From NCBI GenBank assembly GCA_964367685.1, contig CAYIYM010000005.1, forward strand, positions 1 through 64,000: 64,000 nucleotides of DNA, read 5' to 3'. The stretch comes from CAUPWF01 sp964367685. GTDB taxonomy: Bacteria; Bacillota; Clostridia; Lachnospirales; Lachnospiraceae. Of the stretch, positions 15,095-24,169 are shown one piece after another (position 1 is the stretch's first letter; the number at the start of each line of letters is the position of its first letter). The notes beneath the pieces were generated by a model. The model worked only from the letters and a program-made list of their open reading frames with translations, was not told the DNA's origin and did not search any database. The position numbers and the translations under genes are program-made.

Positions 15095-15652
15095 ATGGAA
15101 GAACAAAAGCCAAAGAGTAAAAAAATTATAAAAGAATTACTAGAGTGGGTTATCTACTTTATTATACTTATGATATTAACATACTTGACAGTTACATATG
15201 TAGGGCAACGAACTCGTGTGGAAGGCGATTCCATGTATCCAATGCTTCACGATGGTGATAATCTGATTGTTGATAAGATCACGTACAAATTTAGTGATCC
15301 AGAGCGATTTGATATTGTAGTTTTTCCATATCAATATGAAACAAATATATTTTATATTAAGAGAATTATTGCTCTTCCAGGAGAAACGATTTTAATTAAA
15401 GATGGTGTAATCTATATTGATGGAGAAGTTTTAGATGAAGAGTACGGCGCTGAAGTAATTGAACTATCTGGAATAGCAGCAGAGGAAATTCAATTAGGTG
15501 ATGATGAGTATTTTGTTCTAGGAGATAATCGAAATCATAGTAAAGATAGCCGAGATCCAAGCGTAGGATTGTTACATGAAGATGACTTGGTAGGGCGTGC
15601 ATGGATGCGTATATGGCCATTTGAGAGATTCGGAGTAATAAAACATGAGTAA
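15095..15652 (+). CDS. lepB: Type I signal peptidase
   Basis: This 185-residue enzyme removes signal peptides on the outer face of the cytoplasmic membrane. It has one N-terminal membrane anchor (residues 17-36), catalytic Ser46 in VEGDSMYPM and general-base Lys89 in FYIKRIIALPGE, plus box E GDNRNHSKDSRDP. ATG 15095, 6 bases after GAAAGGG, is preferred to GTG 15074. It overlaps rnhB by 8 bases. The position after rplS-rbgA is common in Clostridia and bacilli. Confidence 0.95.
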   Translation: MEEQKPKSKKIIKELLEWVIYFIILMILTYLTVTYVGQRTRVEGDSMYPMLHDGDNLIVDKITYKFSDPERFDIVVFPYQYETNIFYIKRIIALPGETILIKDGVIYIDGEVLDEEYGAEVIELSGIAAEEIQLGDDEYFVLGDNRNHSKDSRDPSVGLLHEDDLVGRAWMRIWPFERFGVIKHE

Positions 15653-16403
15653 GTCAATTGCGGTGATTAAATTAGAATTTGATCAATTAGAGTTTGATCA
15701 ATTGGAAACGTTCATTACTCAATATAGTGATGATATGCGTAAAGGCGTTGTTAAAATAGTGGAGTCAACTAGAAAGCGATTAGACGATTATAAAAAAGAA
15801 TTGGAACGTCTTAAGTTTATGTCACAATATGAAGAAAAATACAAGGATTGTGAATTTATATGTGGCATTGATGAGGTTGGGAGAGGTCCGCTAGCAGGGC
15901 CTGTAGTTGCATGTGCTGTAATCTTGCCTCCTAATTGTGATATTATGTATATTAATGATTCGAAAAAATTAAGTGAAAAAAAACGGCTTGAATTAAATAA
16001 AGAAATTTACGAAAAGGCGTTAGCTATTGGAATTGGAATTGTATCACCACAGCGGATAGATGAAATAAATATACTACAAGCTACCTATGAAGCAATGCGA
16101 AAGGCTATTGATGAGTTAAATATAAAACCTGATTTATTGTTGAATGATGCAGTGACAATTCCAAATGTAGATATTCAACAAGTTGCAATTATACATGGTG
16201 ATGCAAAGAGTAAATCAATTGCAGCTGCAAGTATAGTTGCAAAAGTTAAGAGAGATGCAATGATGGAGGAATATGATAAAGTATTACCCGAGTATGGATT
16301 TGCGAGTAACAAAGGATATGGTTCATCGGTTCATATAGAGGCTCTCCGTGTAAATGGACCTACACCAATTCATAGACAAACATTTATTAAAAATTTTATA
16401 TAA
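15645..16403 (+). CDS. rnhB: Ribonuclease HII
   Basis: RNase HII cuts RNA in RNA-DNA hybrids and single ribonucleotides in DNA. The core starts at residue 73 with CGIDEVGRGPLAGPVV (Asp76, Glu77) and continues through NDSKKLSEKKR, DAKSKSIAAASIVAKVKRD and GYGSSVHIEAL. A helical N-terminal extension of about 70 residues, as in B. subtilis RnhB, contains a duplicated LEFDQ from a 15-bp tandem repeat (15668-15697). The start overlaps lepB by 8 bases. Confidence 0.95.
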   Translation: MSKSIAVIKLEFDQLEFDQLETFITQYSDDMRKGVVKIVESTRKRLDDYKKELERLKFMSQYEEKYKDCEFICGIDEVGRGPLAGPVVACAVILPPNCDIMYINDSKKLSEKKRLELNKEIYEKALAIGIGIVSPQRIDEINILQATYEAMRKAIDELNIKPDLLLNDAVTIPNVDIQQVAIIHGDAKSKSIAAASIVAKVKRDAMMEEYDKVLPEYGFASNKGYGSSVHIEALRVNGPTPIHRQTFIKNFI

Positions 16404-16419
16404 ATTCGAATGAGGTTGT

Positions 16420-16773
16420 ATGCAAAATAATCGCAAAGTAGGCCAGTCTAATGAAGAATTAGCCTGTAGTTATTTAAAAAAACACGGATATCATATAATT
16501 ACAAAAAATTATCGATGTAAATTTGGCGAAATAGATATTGTAGCTAGTAAGAATAACTATCTTATTTTTGTTGAAGTGAAATATCGTAAAACAGTAAAAG
16601 TAGGGTATCCAATCGAAGCTGTTACGCTTAAAAAGCAGAGGGTAATTTCAAAATGTGCCAATATGTATTTACTTCAAAATAGTGCATATCAAGAAGATAT
16701 TCGTTTTGACGTAATTGGTATTTTATCAGACGAGATCACACATATTAAAAATGCTTTTACTTACATACGGTAA
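16420..16773 (+). CDS. YraN family protein (UPF0102)
   Basis: The 117-residue protein has the restriction-endonuclease-like core of the YraN family: RKVGQSNEELACSYLKKHGY, KFGEIDIVASKNNYLIFVEV and KYRKTVKVG, with the Asp/Glu-x-Lys nuclease residues kept. Members are suspected Holliday-junction-like nucleases, but the role is not established. It follows rnhB as in many Firmicutes. Confidence 0.88.
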   Translation: MQNNRKVGQSNEELACSYLKKHGYHIITKNYRCKFGEIDIVASKNNYLIFVEVKYRKTVKVGYPIEAVTLKKQRVISKCANMYLLQNSAYQEDIRFDVIGILSDEITHIKNAFTYIR

Positions 16774-16821
16774 GGATTTACGTTTTATAGAAGGATAAGT
16801 GTTGTTTGTTAGGAGGATGTT

Positions 16822-17667
16822 ATGAATATTAAGTACAAAAAGGGCAGCCCAAGCATGGAATTAGAAAATCAGCAAGGAGCACCATATTTTTACTATCCTA
16901 GATTAAGGGAATATGACTTTATTAAACATGGATTTTCAACAAGATTAGGTGGCGTAAGTGAGGATGAGTGCACGTCTATGAATCTTAGTTATGCAAGAGA
17001 AAAATCGGTTGAAAATGTTAAAGAAAATTACAATCGCATTTGTAAATCAATAGGTGTAAATCCTGATAAATTAGCATTTTCAAATCAAATTCATTCTAAT
17101 AAAATAGCAGTTGTGACAAAAGATAATTATAGTTCTTATAATCATGTGTATAAAAATGCAGATGGATTAATAACCAATGTTCAGGGAATTTGTCTTGTTA
17201 CAATGTATGCAGATTGTGTGCCCTTATATTTTGTTGATCCCAGAAAGAAAGCGATTGGACTTAGTCATGCAGGTTGGCGTGGTACAGTAGATAAAATATC
17301 TGTAGAAACAGTTGTAGCAATGAAGCAAAAATATGATTCAAAACCAGAAGATATAATCGTTGCAATTGGTCCTTCTATATGTCAAGAGTGCTATGAAGTG
17401 AGTGAAGATGTAATTCGGGAAGTTCAAAAAGAATTTGATCAATCCCTTTGGAGTAGGATTTACTTTAAGAATTCCACTGATAAATACCAGTTGAATTTGT
17501 GGGAAGCTAATAAGGCTTCACTTATGGAGAGTGGTATATTAGAAGAAAATATTATTATTACAAATGTATGCACCTGTTGTAATTCGGAGTTGCTATTTTC
17601 ACATCGAGCATCACAAGGAAAACGTGGAAACTTAGCAGCGTTTTTATCAATGAAAGAAGAGGAATAG
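16822..17667 (+). CDS. pgeF: PgeF/YfiH multicopper-type laccase-domain protein
   Basis: This family was long called polyphenol oxidase; members act on peptidoglycan editing (removing L-Ser-containing precursors) and have purine nucleoside phosphorylase activity. The 281-residue protein keeps the metal/active site pieces: SNQIHSNKI, TMYADCVPLYFVDPRKKAIG, LSHAGWRGTV and CQECYEVSEDV, with FSHRASQGKRGN at the end. AGGAGG is 5 bases from ATG. It is transcribed with mscS, 2 bases downstream. Confidence 0.9.
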   Translation: MNIKYKKGSPSMELENQQGAPYFYYPRLREYDFIKHGFSTRLGGVSEDECTSMNLSYAREKSVENVKENYNRICKSIGVNPDKLAFSNQIHSNKIAVVTKDNYSSYNHVYKNADGLITNVQGICLVTMYADCVPLYFVDPRKKAIGLSHAGWRGTVDKISVETVVAMKQKYDSKPEDIIVAIGPSICQECYEVSEDVIREVQKEFDQSLWSRIYFKNSTDKYQLNLWEANKASLMESGILEENIIITNVCTCCNSELLFSHRASQGKRGNLAAFLSMKEEE

Positions 17668-17669
17668 TT

Positions 17670-18500
17670 ATGAATATTGTTGATCAATTATACAATTACT
17701 TAGACAAACATATTTCGGCAGTCACAGCATTTGGATTGAAAGTGCTGTTCACAATTATTGTATATATAATAGGACGTAAATTAATTTCAATCGTTGTAAA
17801 AATCACAGATCGCTCTTTGCAAAAAGTTAATGCAGACAAAGGAGTTCATCAATTCGTATTGTCTTTTACTAGATTTTCATTAAACATAGTGCTTATAATG
17901 GGAATTGCGTTGTACTTTGGATTAGAACCTACATCGGTAGCCGCGCTTCTTGGATCTGTCGGTGTTGCCATAGGTCTTGCTTTACAGGGAAGTTTAGCAA
18001 ATTTTGCTGGAGGAATACTAATTTTATCGTTAAAACCATTTGTGGTTGGTGATTATATTTTAGAAGATACAAATAAAAATGAGGGTATCGTTAAAGAAAT
18101 TCAAATTTTTTATACGAAGTTGCAAACAGTTGATAATCAAACTGTCGTTGTACCTAATGGGGTATTAGCAAATTCTAGTCTGACAAATATTACAGGGCAA
18201 GACAATCGAAGATTGGATATTAAAATAGGAATATCTTATGATGCTGACTTGTTAAAGGCAAAATCGATTATCAAAGAACTTGTTGATAAAAATGAAAAAA
18301 TCCTAAAAGATAAAGATATTTTTATTGTAGTAGAAGATCTAGCAGATAGCGCAGTCATTATTGGGTGTAAAGCATGGGTTCATACAGATGAATATTGGTC
18401 GACTAAATGGCAGTTGTTAGAAGAATTAAAATTGCGATTTGATAAAGAAAACATTGAAATACCGTATAATCAGTTACAAGTACATTTGAATAAAGATTAA
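17670..18500 (+). CDS. mscS: Small-conductance mechanosensitive channel MscS
   Basis: MscS releases solutes under hypo-osmotic shock. The 276-residue protein has three membrane helices (about 20-40, 65-85, 88-125). The pore-lining TM3 is GSVGVAIGLALQGSLANFAG. The cytosolic beta and alpha/beta cage begins at FVVGDYI and includes VPNGVLANSSLTN. It starts 2 bases after pgeF and ends the operon at a long hairpin. Confidence 0.93.
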   Translation: MNIVDQLYNYLDKHISAVTAFGLKVLFTIIVYIIGRKLISIVVKITDRSLQKVNADKGVHQFVLSFTRFSLNIVLIMGIALYFGLEPTSVAALLGSVGVAIGLALQGSLANFAGGILILSLKPFVVGDYILEDTNKNEGIVKEIQIFYTKLQTVDNQTVVVPNGVLANSSLTNITGQDNRRLDIKIGISYDADLLKAKSIIKELVDKNEKILKDKDIFIVVEDLADSAVIIGCKAWVHTDEYWSTKWQLLEELKLRFDKENIEIPYNQLQVHLNKD

Positions 18501-18524
18501 AAACATAAAAATATATTGATAAAT

Positions 18525-18580
18525 TGGAGGTGTTGCGAAATAGATGAATAATCATCTATTTCGCACATCTCCTTTTTTAT
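18525..18580 (+). terminator. Strong terminator after mscS
   Basis: GGAGGTG-TTGCGAAATAGATGA pairs with TCATCTATTTCGCA-CATCTCC around an AATA loop, followed by T7. Confidence 0.88.
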
Positions 18581-18728
18581 CGCAATCATACCTATTCTTA
18601 TAACCAATAGATTTATACAAAAACATAGAGACAAACTTATCAGAATTCACCTCTATTATAATATATTAAGATATGAAAAATAAAATAAAAGTTCATATAT
18701 TGTTCTTAAGTTATTCTTATTAGATTGC

Positions 18729-18757
18729 TTGTAAAATAGAAAATAGTGACGTATAAT
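18729..18757 (+). promoter_or_regulatory. Promoter of the biotin decarboxylase operon
   Basis: TTGTAA (18729-18734), 17 bases and TATAAT (18752-18757). Confidence 0.6.
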
Positions 18758-18816
18758 AATATTATCTGATAATTAAAAGACAGTATAAGATAATAAAAAA
18801 AACGGAGGGAAAATTT

Positions 18817-20250
18817 ATGAGTAGTATGAAAACGAACTTAGCGATCGAGCGTATTTGCACAATGCTCGACCAGGGAAGTTTCATTGAAATTGGACACTCA
18901 ATTTCAGCGAGAAATACAGACTTCAAATTAATGGAAAAAGAAACTCCAGCAGATGGAGTCATTACGGGTTATGGTGTAATCGACAACAATTTGGTATATG
19001 TATATAGTCAGGATTCGTCTGTTTTAGGTGGTTCCGTTGGTGAAATGCATGCAAATAAAATTGCTAAAATTTACGAAATGGCAATGAAAATGGGAGCGCC
19101 AGTCATTGCACTTATTGATAGTACTGGATTACGACTTGAAGAAGCAACAGATGCATTACATGCATTTGGCAATATTTACATGAAGCAAACATTAGCATCG
19201 GGAGTAATTCCACAAATCACAGCGATCTTTGGCTCCTGCGGTGGTGGTTTAGCGGTGTTACCAGGTTTGTCGGATTTTACATTCATAGAAAAAGAAGCTA
19301 ATTTATTTGTTAACTCTCCAAATGCAATTATTGGTAATACAATCGGAAAGAATAATACTTCTACTTCATGCTATCAAAGCGAAGAAACAGGACTTATTGA
19401 TGGTGTAGGTACAGAAGAAGAAATCTTAATGAAAATACGAGAATTAGTAGCAGTTTTACCTGCCAACAATGAAGATAATGATGCTTATGATGAGTGCACA
19501 GATGATTTAAATAGAGTTTGTGATCATTTAGAAGAATCGAAAGATGACCCAACTATTATTTTTTCAATTATATCCGATAATGGAATATTTATAGAAACTA
19601 AGAAAGACTTTGCAAGAGATATGGTTACAGGTTTTATCCGATTAAATGGAATGACAATCGGTGTTGTGGCAAATCGTAAGCAAATATATGGGAAAGAAGG
19701 AGAGGTAGAAGAAACATTTGATGGATGCTTATCTCCAAGAGCTGCAAGGAAAGCGGCAGAATTTGTTGAGTTCTGTGATGGGTTTAATATTCCACTTCTA
19801 TCCCTTACAAACGTAGAGGGGTACCGTGCAACAGCATGTTCTGAAAAAAACATAGCGAGAGAAGTTGCAAAATTAACTTATGCTTTTGCAAATGCTACTG
19901 TTCCGAAAGTAAATATCGTTACAGGGAAAGCCTACGGAACAGCTTATATTGCAATGAACAGTAAATCAATAGGCGCCGACATGGTATTTGCATGGCCAAA
20001 TAGTAGCATTGCTATGATGGACGAACAAATGGCGGCAAAGATTATGTTTGCTGATTCGGATGCTGAAGTGATTATGCAAAAAGCAGAAGAGTATAAAGAA
20101 TTACAATCAAATATTTTATCCGCTGCAAGACGAGGATATGTAGATACAATTATTATACCAGAACATACAAGAAAGTATGTAATTGGAGCATTTGAAATGT
20201 TATTCACAAAGAGAGAGGATCGTCCTGTAAAAAAACATGGTACGATTTAG
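18817..20250 (+). CDS. Acyl-CoA carboxyltransferase subunit (12S/MmdA type)
   Basis: The 477-residue protein is a two-crotonase-fold carboxyltransferase of the acyl-CoA carboxylase beta family, which moves CO2 between biotin and an acyl-CoA. It keeps the ADGVITGYG entry, the N-domain oxyanion glycines GSCGGGLAVLPG, and the C-domain NVEGYRAT and GKAYGTAYIAMNSKSIGAD. Methylmalonyl-CoA, malonyl-CoA and glutaconyl-CoA enzymes share this layout and sequence alone does not settle the acyl group. It heads an operon with an OadG-like subunit, biotin carrier, OadB pump and a 5S subunit. GGAGGG precedes the ATG. Confidence 0.88.
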   Translation: MSSMKTNLAIERICTMLDQGSFIEIGHSISARNTDFKLMEKETPADGVITGYGVIDNNLVYVYSQDSSVLGGSVGEMHANKIAKIYEMAMKMGAPVIALIDSTGLRLEEATDALHAFGNIYMKQTLASGVIPQITAIFGSCGGGLAVLPGLSDFTFIEKEANLFVNSPNAIIGNTIGKNNTSTSCYQSEETGLIDGVGTEEEILMKIRELVAVLPANNEDNDAYDECTDDLNRVCDHLEESKDDPTIIFSIISDNGIFIETKKDFARDMVTGFIRLNGMTIGVVANRKQIYGKEGEVEETFDGCLSPRAARKAAEFVEFCDGFNIPLLSLTNVEGYRATACSEKNIAREVAKLTYAFANATVPKVNIVTGKAYGTAYIAMNSKSIGADMVFAWPNSSIAMMDEQMAAKIMFADSDAEVIMQKAEEYKELQSNILSAARRGYVDTIIIPEHTRKYVIGAFEMLFTKREDRPVKKHGTI

Positions 20251-20264
20251 CGAGGTGATGGATT

Positions 20265-21035
20265 GTGAAAAAAAGAATTAGTTTAATACTAACAACAATC
20301 TTGTGTGTTTTTCTTTTTGTTTCTTGTGGAAGTAGTGAAGAAAATAGACAAGAAATAACAATGGAATATGAAATAGCCAATGTTATGGCTACGAGTTTAG
20401 GATCATTTCCGCCCGAGGCGTTTGAAGAGTTTTATCAATCTTCAGATACACAACTTGAGGCAATGTTACTTCAAGCTGGTATCGTAATGACGGGGGAAGA
20501 ATTTCGCAATTTACTTTCAGCATGGGAAACAGGCATAGAAGAATGTGGTTTATTATTAAGTTTAGGAGAATTTAAACCAGAATATAGTGGCTCACAATTA
20601 TCACTTGTGACAGAAGGAATGTTTGAACATAGAGCGGCAGAAATTAAATTTAATTTTGATGAATCTGGGAATATTGAAACATTAACAGTAGCACCAGAAT
20701 ATTCAATGAGTGAAATTCTATCCAAAGCAGGATTAAATACTTTGTTAGGAATGGGTACTGTATTTTCTGTCCTAATTTTTATCGCTTTTGTTATTTCACT
20801 ATTTCGTTTTATCCCTCAAATAGAGGCGAAATTCAATAAAAAAACAAAACAACCTGTAATTAAAGAAATTATATTGGATGAAGTTAAAGAAGAAACAGAA
20901 GTAGATGAAATAGAAGTGAATCAAGACAATGAATTAGTAGCAGTTATTATGGCAGCTATCGCTGCAAGCGAAGAAGCGCCAATTGAAGGCTTTGTTGTAA
21001 GATCAATAAAACGTAAAAAATCGAATGTATGGTAG
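20265..21035 (+). CDS. OadG-like gamma subunit fused to a lipoprotein-type domain
   Basis: The 256-residue protein starts with a lipoprotein-type signal (KKRISLILTTILC then LFVSC), so Cys21 could be lipidated. An extracytoplasmic domain of about 140 residues follows, with alternating acidic and hydrophobic residues. A single membrane helix (about 163-182, LGMGTVFSVLIFIAFVIS) leads to a cytosolic tail rich in Glu and the OadG-typical ELVAVIMAAIAASEE helix. OadG normally is a 60-100-residue subunit that links the pump to the carboxyltransferase; the external domain is an addition. GTG start with GAGGTGATG upstream. Confidence 0.75.
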   Translation: MKKRISLILTTILCVFLFVSCGSSEENRQEITMEYEIANVMATSLGSFPPEAFEEFYQSSDTQLEAMLLQAGIVMTGEEFRNLLSAWETGIEECGLLLSLGEFKPEYSGSQLSLVTEGMFEHRAAEIKFNFDESGNIETLTVAPEYSMSEILSKAGLNTLLGMGTVFSVLIFIAFVISLFRFIPQIEAKFNKKTKQPVIKEIILDEVKEETEVDEIEVNQDNELVAVIMAAIAASEEAPIEGFVVRSIKRKKSNVW

Positions 21036-21046
21036 GAGGAATGAAA

Positions 21047-21412
21047 ATGAAAAATTATACAATAACAGTAAATGGAACATCATATGATGTAGTAGTAGAG
21101 GAAAAGAGTAGTATGGGTGTACCTTCATCGCCTAAACCAGTTGCAGTGGCTAAAGCACCAGAAAAAAGTATGAATGTTGCTACGCCAAGCGGTGCTGGAA
21201 AGATAAAAGTTGAGTCAGGTGCAGCTGGAAAAGTATTTAAAGTTGTAGCGTCTGTAGGCCAAGCACTGAAAAAAGGCGATACAATTATAGTAATAGAGGC
21301 AATGAAGATGGAAATCCCGGTCGTAGCACCAGAAGATGGAACAGTGGTTAGTATTGATGTAACAGCAGGAAGCATGATAGAGTCTAAAGTTGTGGTAGCT
21401 ACACTAAATTAA
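21047..21412 (+). CDS. Biotin carrier protein (1.3S/GcdC type)
   Basis: The 121-residue carrier swings CO2-biotin between subunits. The biotin attachment motif is EAMKMEIPV with Lys87. The swinging domain spans residues 52-121; a flexible Ala/Pro/Lys-rich linker (PSSPKPVAVAKAPEK) precedes it. Start ATG 21047 is preferred because AGGAGG is 7 bases upstream, versus 1 base for ATG 21041. It lies between the gamma-like and beta pump genes. Confidence 0.9.
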   Translation: MKNYTITVNGTSYDVVVEEKSSMGVPSSPKPVAVAKAPEKSMNVATPSGAGKIKVESGAAGKVFKVVASVGQALKKGDTIIVIEAMKMEIPVVAPEDGTVVSIDVTAGSMIESKVVVATLN

Positions 21413-21435
21413 AGTAACAGGATGGAGGTTATAAC

Positions 21436-22584
21436 ATGGATTATGTATTTAATACGTTAGAAAACCTGTTTCATCAGACAGCCTTTTTTAATTTGACAGT
21501 AGGAAACTACGTGATGATTGGTGTGGCTTGTGTCTTTTTGTTTTTGGCTATCAAGCATGGATTTGAACCGCTTTTACTTGTACCAATTGCTTTTGGTATG
21601 CTATTGGTGAATATCTATCCTGATATTATGATTTCACCTGAAGAGTCTTCAAATGGTGTTGCAGGATTATTATATTATTTTTATTTGCTAGATGAATGGG
21701 CTGTTTTTCCATCCTTGATTTTCTTGGGGGTAGGAGCATTAACAGATTTTGGACCTCTAATTGCAAATCCAAAGAGTTTTTTACTAGGAGCAGCAGCTCA
21801 ATTTGGAATATTTGCAGCATATTTAGGGGCAATGGCCTTGGGATTTTCGGACATGGCAGCGGCTGCGATTTCAATTATTGGAGGGGCAGATGGACCGACG
21901 GCAATATTCTTAGCAGGGAAATTGGGACAAGTAGACATTATGGGTCCAATTGCAGTAGCTGCTTATTCTTATATGTCTCTTGTGCCGATTATTCAGCCAC
22001 CAATTATGAGATTGCTGACTACAGAAGAAGAGCGTAAAATTAAAATGGAACAGTTAAGACCAGTATCGAAATTAGAACGAATCTTGTTCCCTATTATTGT
22101 TACAATTGTTGTATGTATGATATTACCTTCTACAGCACCGCTAGTAGGAATGCTTATGTTAGGAAACTTATTTAAGGAATCAGGTGTAGTTCGTCAATTA
22201 ACAGAAACTGCGTCACAAGCTATGATGTATATTGTTGTAATTTTACTAGGTACGTCTGTGGGTGCTACTACAAGTGCAGAAGCATTTTTGAATATGGAAA
22301 CAGTGTATATTGTTGTACTTGGACTTCTTGCATTTATGTTTGGAACTGCGTCAGGAGTGATTTTTGGTAAAATAATGTGCAAACTATCAGGTGGAAAAAT
22401 CAATCCATTGATTGGTTCGGCAGGAGTGTCGGCTGTACCTATGGCAGCAAGGGTGTCACAAAAAGTTGGAGCTGAAGCTGACCCAACAAACTTTTTACTT
22501 ATGCATGCGATGGGACCAAATGTTGCAGGTGTAATTGGAACAGCAGTTGCCGCAGGTACATTTATGGCCATATTTGGTGTATAG
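21436..22584 (+). CDS. Na+-pumping decarboxylase beta subunit (OadB/GcdB/MmdB)
   Basis: This 382-residue integral membrane protein with about nine helices decarboxylates carboxybiotin and exports Na+. The Na+-site signature IIGGADGPTAIFLAGKL carries the essential Asp152. The other landmark is a conserved late segment MGPNVAGVIGTA. It is complete and close to family length. Its presence shows the cluster is an energy-conserving pump rather than a biosynthetic ATP-driven carboxylase. Confidence 0.93.
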   Translation: MDYVFNTLENLFHQTAFFNLTVGNYVMIGVACVFLFLAIKHGFEPLLLVPIAFGMLLVNIYPDIMISPEESSNGVAGLLYYFYLLDEWAVFPSLIFLGVGALTDFGPLIANPKSFLLGAAAQFGIFAAYLGAMALGFSDMAAAAISIIGGADGPTAIFLAGKLGQVDIMGPIAVAAYSYMSLVPIIQPPIMRLLTTEEERKIKMEQLRPVSKLERILFPIIVTIVVCMILPSTAPLVGMLMLGNLFKESGVVRQLTETASQAMMYIVVILLGTSVGATTSAEAFLNMETVYIVVLGLLAFMFGTASGVIFGKIMCKLSGGKINPLIGSAGVSAVPMAARVSQKVGAEADPTNFLLMHAMGPNVAGVIGTAVAAGTFMAIFGV

Positions 22585-22621
22585 TTTCAAAAGATTAGAT
22601 TAGGTAAAAGGAGAATGAATA

Positions 22622-24025
22622 ATGGAGAAAAAACCAATTAAAATAACGGAAACGATTCTGCGAGATGCACATCAATCGTTGATTGCTACAAGAATGACAA
22701 CCGAACAAATGTTACCGATTATAGATGTTATGGATAAAGTTGGATATCACTCAGTAGAATGCTGGGGAGGGGCAACATTTGATGCATCATTGCGTTTTCT
22801 TAAAGAAGATCCATGGGATAGACTAAGAAAATTCAAGGATGGGTTTAAAAATACCAAATTGCAAATGCTATTCCGAGGCCAAAATATTTTAGGTTATCGT
22901 CCATATGCGGATGATGTAGTTGAATATTTTGTGCAAAAATCCGTAGCCAATGGGATGGATATCATTCGAATTTTTGACTGTTTAAATGATATGCGTAACT
23001 TGAAAACAGCAGTTACAGCTACGAATCGCGAACAAGGTCATGCACAAGTGGCATTATCTTATACAATTGGAGATGCTTATACACTAGACTATTGGGTTTC
23101 GCTAGCTAAAGAAGTTCAAGAAATGGGTGCAAATTCGATATGTTTGAAAGATATGGCGGGATTATTATTGCCGTATAAAGCTACAGAACTAATAGGTGCT
23201 TTAAAGGATGCAGTGGAGATACCAATCCAGTTACACACACATTACACATCTGGAGTTGCTTCAATGACGTATTTAAAAGCAGTAGAAGCTGGAGTTGATG
23301 TAATTGATACAGCGATGTCACCATTTGCTATGGGAACTTCACAACCAGCGACAGAAGTAATGGTCGAAACATTTAAAGGGACTCCATATGATACTGGATA
23401 CGATCAAGCAATTCTAGCTGATATTGCTGATTATTTTAGGCCATTAAGAGATAAGGCATTGGCGAGCGGGCAATTAAATCCGAAGAACTTAGGTGTTGAT
23501 ATTAAAACTTTGTTGTATCAAGTGCCAGGAGGTATGCTTTCAAACCTAACCTCACAGTTAAAGGAACAAGGTGCAGAAGATCGTTTTTATGAGGTGTTAG
23601 AAGAAGTTCCACGTGTAAGAAAAGATCTAGGTGAGTGCCCATTAGTTACTCCGTCTTCCCAAATTGTTGGTACACAAGCAGTGTTTAATGTATTGATGGG
23701 TGAGCGCTATAAAATGGCTACAAAAGAGACGAAGGATGTATTTTCAGGTAAATATGGAAAGACTGTTAAACCGTTTGATCCAGAAATTCAAAAGCTTGTT
23801 ATTGGAGACACAGAGCCACTTACATGTCGTTTTGCCGATACATTGCCAGATGAGTTAGATACACTTCGAAAAGAAATGGCGGCTTATAGTAAACAAGAGG
23901 AAGATGTATTATCTTATGCACTATTCCCACAAGTAGCAACAGATTTTTTCAAATATAGAGATGCTCAAAATACAAAAGTTGATGCAACAATTGCCGATAC
24001 TAAGAGTGGAGCATATCCTGTTTAA
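22622..24025 (+). CDS. 5S-type carboxyltransferase (OadA/PycB-like, no biotin domain)
   Basis: The 467-residue protein is the pyruvate/oxaloacetate-specific carboxyltransferase: metal-binding Asp15 in TILRDAHQSL, QMLFRGQNILGYRPY, RIFDCLND, the carbamylated-type Lys176 in ICLKDMAGLL and metal ligands His205/207 in QLHTHYTSG. It ends before a biotin domain, so it must use the separate carrier. Together with the 12S-type subunit at the operon start it recreates the transcarboxylase set (acyl-CoA to pyruvate), while with OadB/OadG it would act as oxaloacetate decarboxylase. Confidence 0.93.
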   Translation: MEKKPIKITETILRDAHQSLIATRMTTEQMLPIIDVMDKVGYHSVECWGGATFDASLRFLKEDPWDRLRKFKDGFKNTKLQMLFRGQNILGYRPYADDVVEYFVQKSVANGMDIIRIFDCLNDMRNLKTAVTATNREQGHAQVALSYTIGDAYTLDYWVSLAKEVQEMGANSICLKDMAGLLLPYKATELIGALKDAVEIPIQLHTHYTSGVASMTYLKAVEAGVDVIDTAMSPFAMGTSQPATEVMVETFKGTPYDTGYDQAILADIADYFRPLRDKALASGQLNPKNLGVDIKTLLYQVPGGMLSNLTSQLKEQGAEDRFYEVLEEVPRVRKDLGECPLVTPSSQIVGTQAVFNVLMGERYKMATKETKDVFSGKYGKTVKPFDPEIQKLVIGDTEPLTCRFADTLPDELDTLRKEMAAYSKQEEDVLSYALFPQVATDFFKYRDAQNTKVDATIADTKSGAYPV

Positions 24026-24105
24026 TAATGATATAACAACAAAGAACTATAAAAAGAGAGAATTAAGTGTACTTTAAAATATAAAACTTAAAATTCATTA
24101 ACAAG

Positions 24106-24169
24106 AAAATACCTAGTATTCATCTACGAATTAAATCAATATAATTCGCTGATAAATACTAGGTATTTT
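24106..24169. terminator. Long bidirectional terminator hairpin
   Basis: AAAATACCTAGTATT (24106-24120) pairs perfectly with AATACTAGGTATTTT (24155-24169), with an inner CGAATT/AATTCG stem. It ends the decarboxylase operon and also lies after the converging ABC permease gene. Confidence 0.8.

Larger units (their letters stand above)
18501..18816 (+). other. Non-coding stretch between mscS and the decarboxylase operon
   Basis: This 316-base stretch holds the mscS terminator (18525-18580) and a promoter (18729-18757). The part 18580-18725 is very AT-rich and contains no gene, repeat or structured RNA that I can see. The leader between promoter and ATG 18817 is about 50 bases. Confidence 0.7.

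Noticed and set aside
18525..18580. Riboswitch before the decarboxylase operon
   Set aside because: The structure is a plain perfect hairpin with a T-run right after mscS and lies upstream of the operon promoter.
21055..22571. Long minus-strand frames under the decarboxylase genes
   Set aside because: They mirror the biotin carrier and OadB codons, have no ribosome sites and low-complexity sequence.
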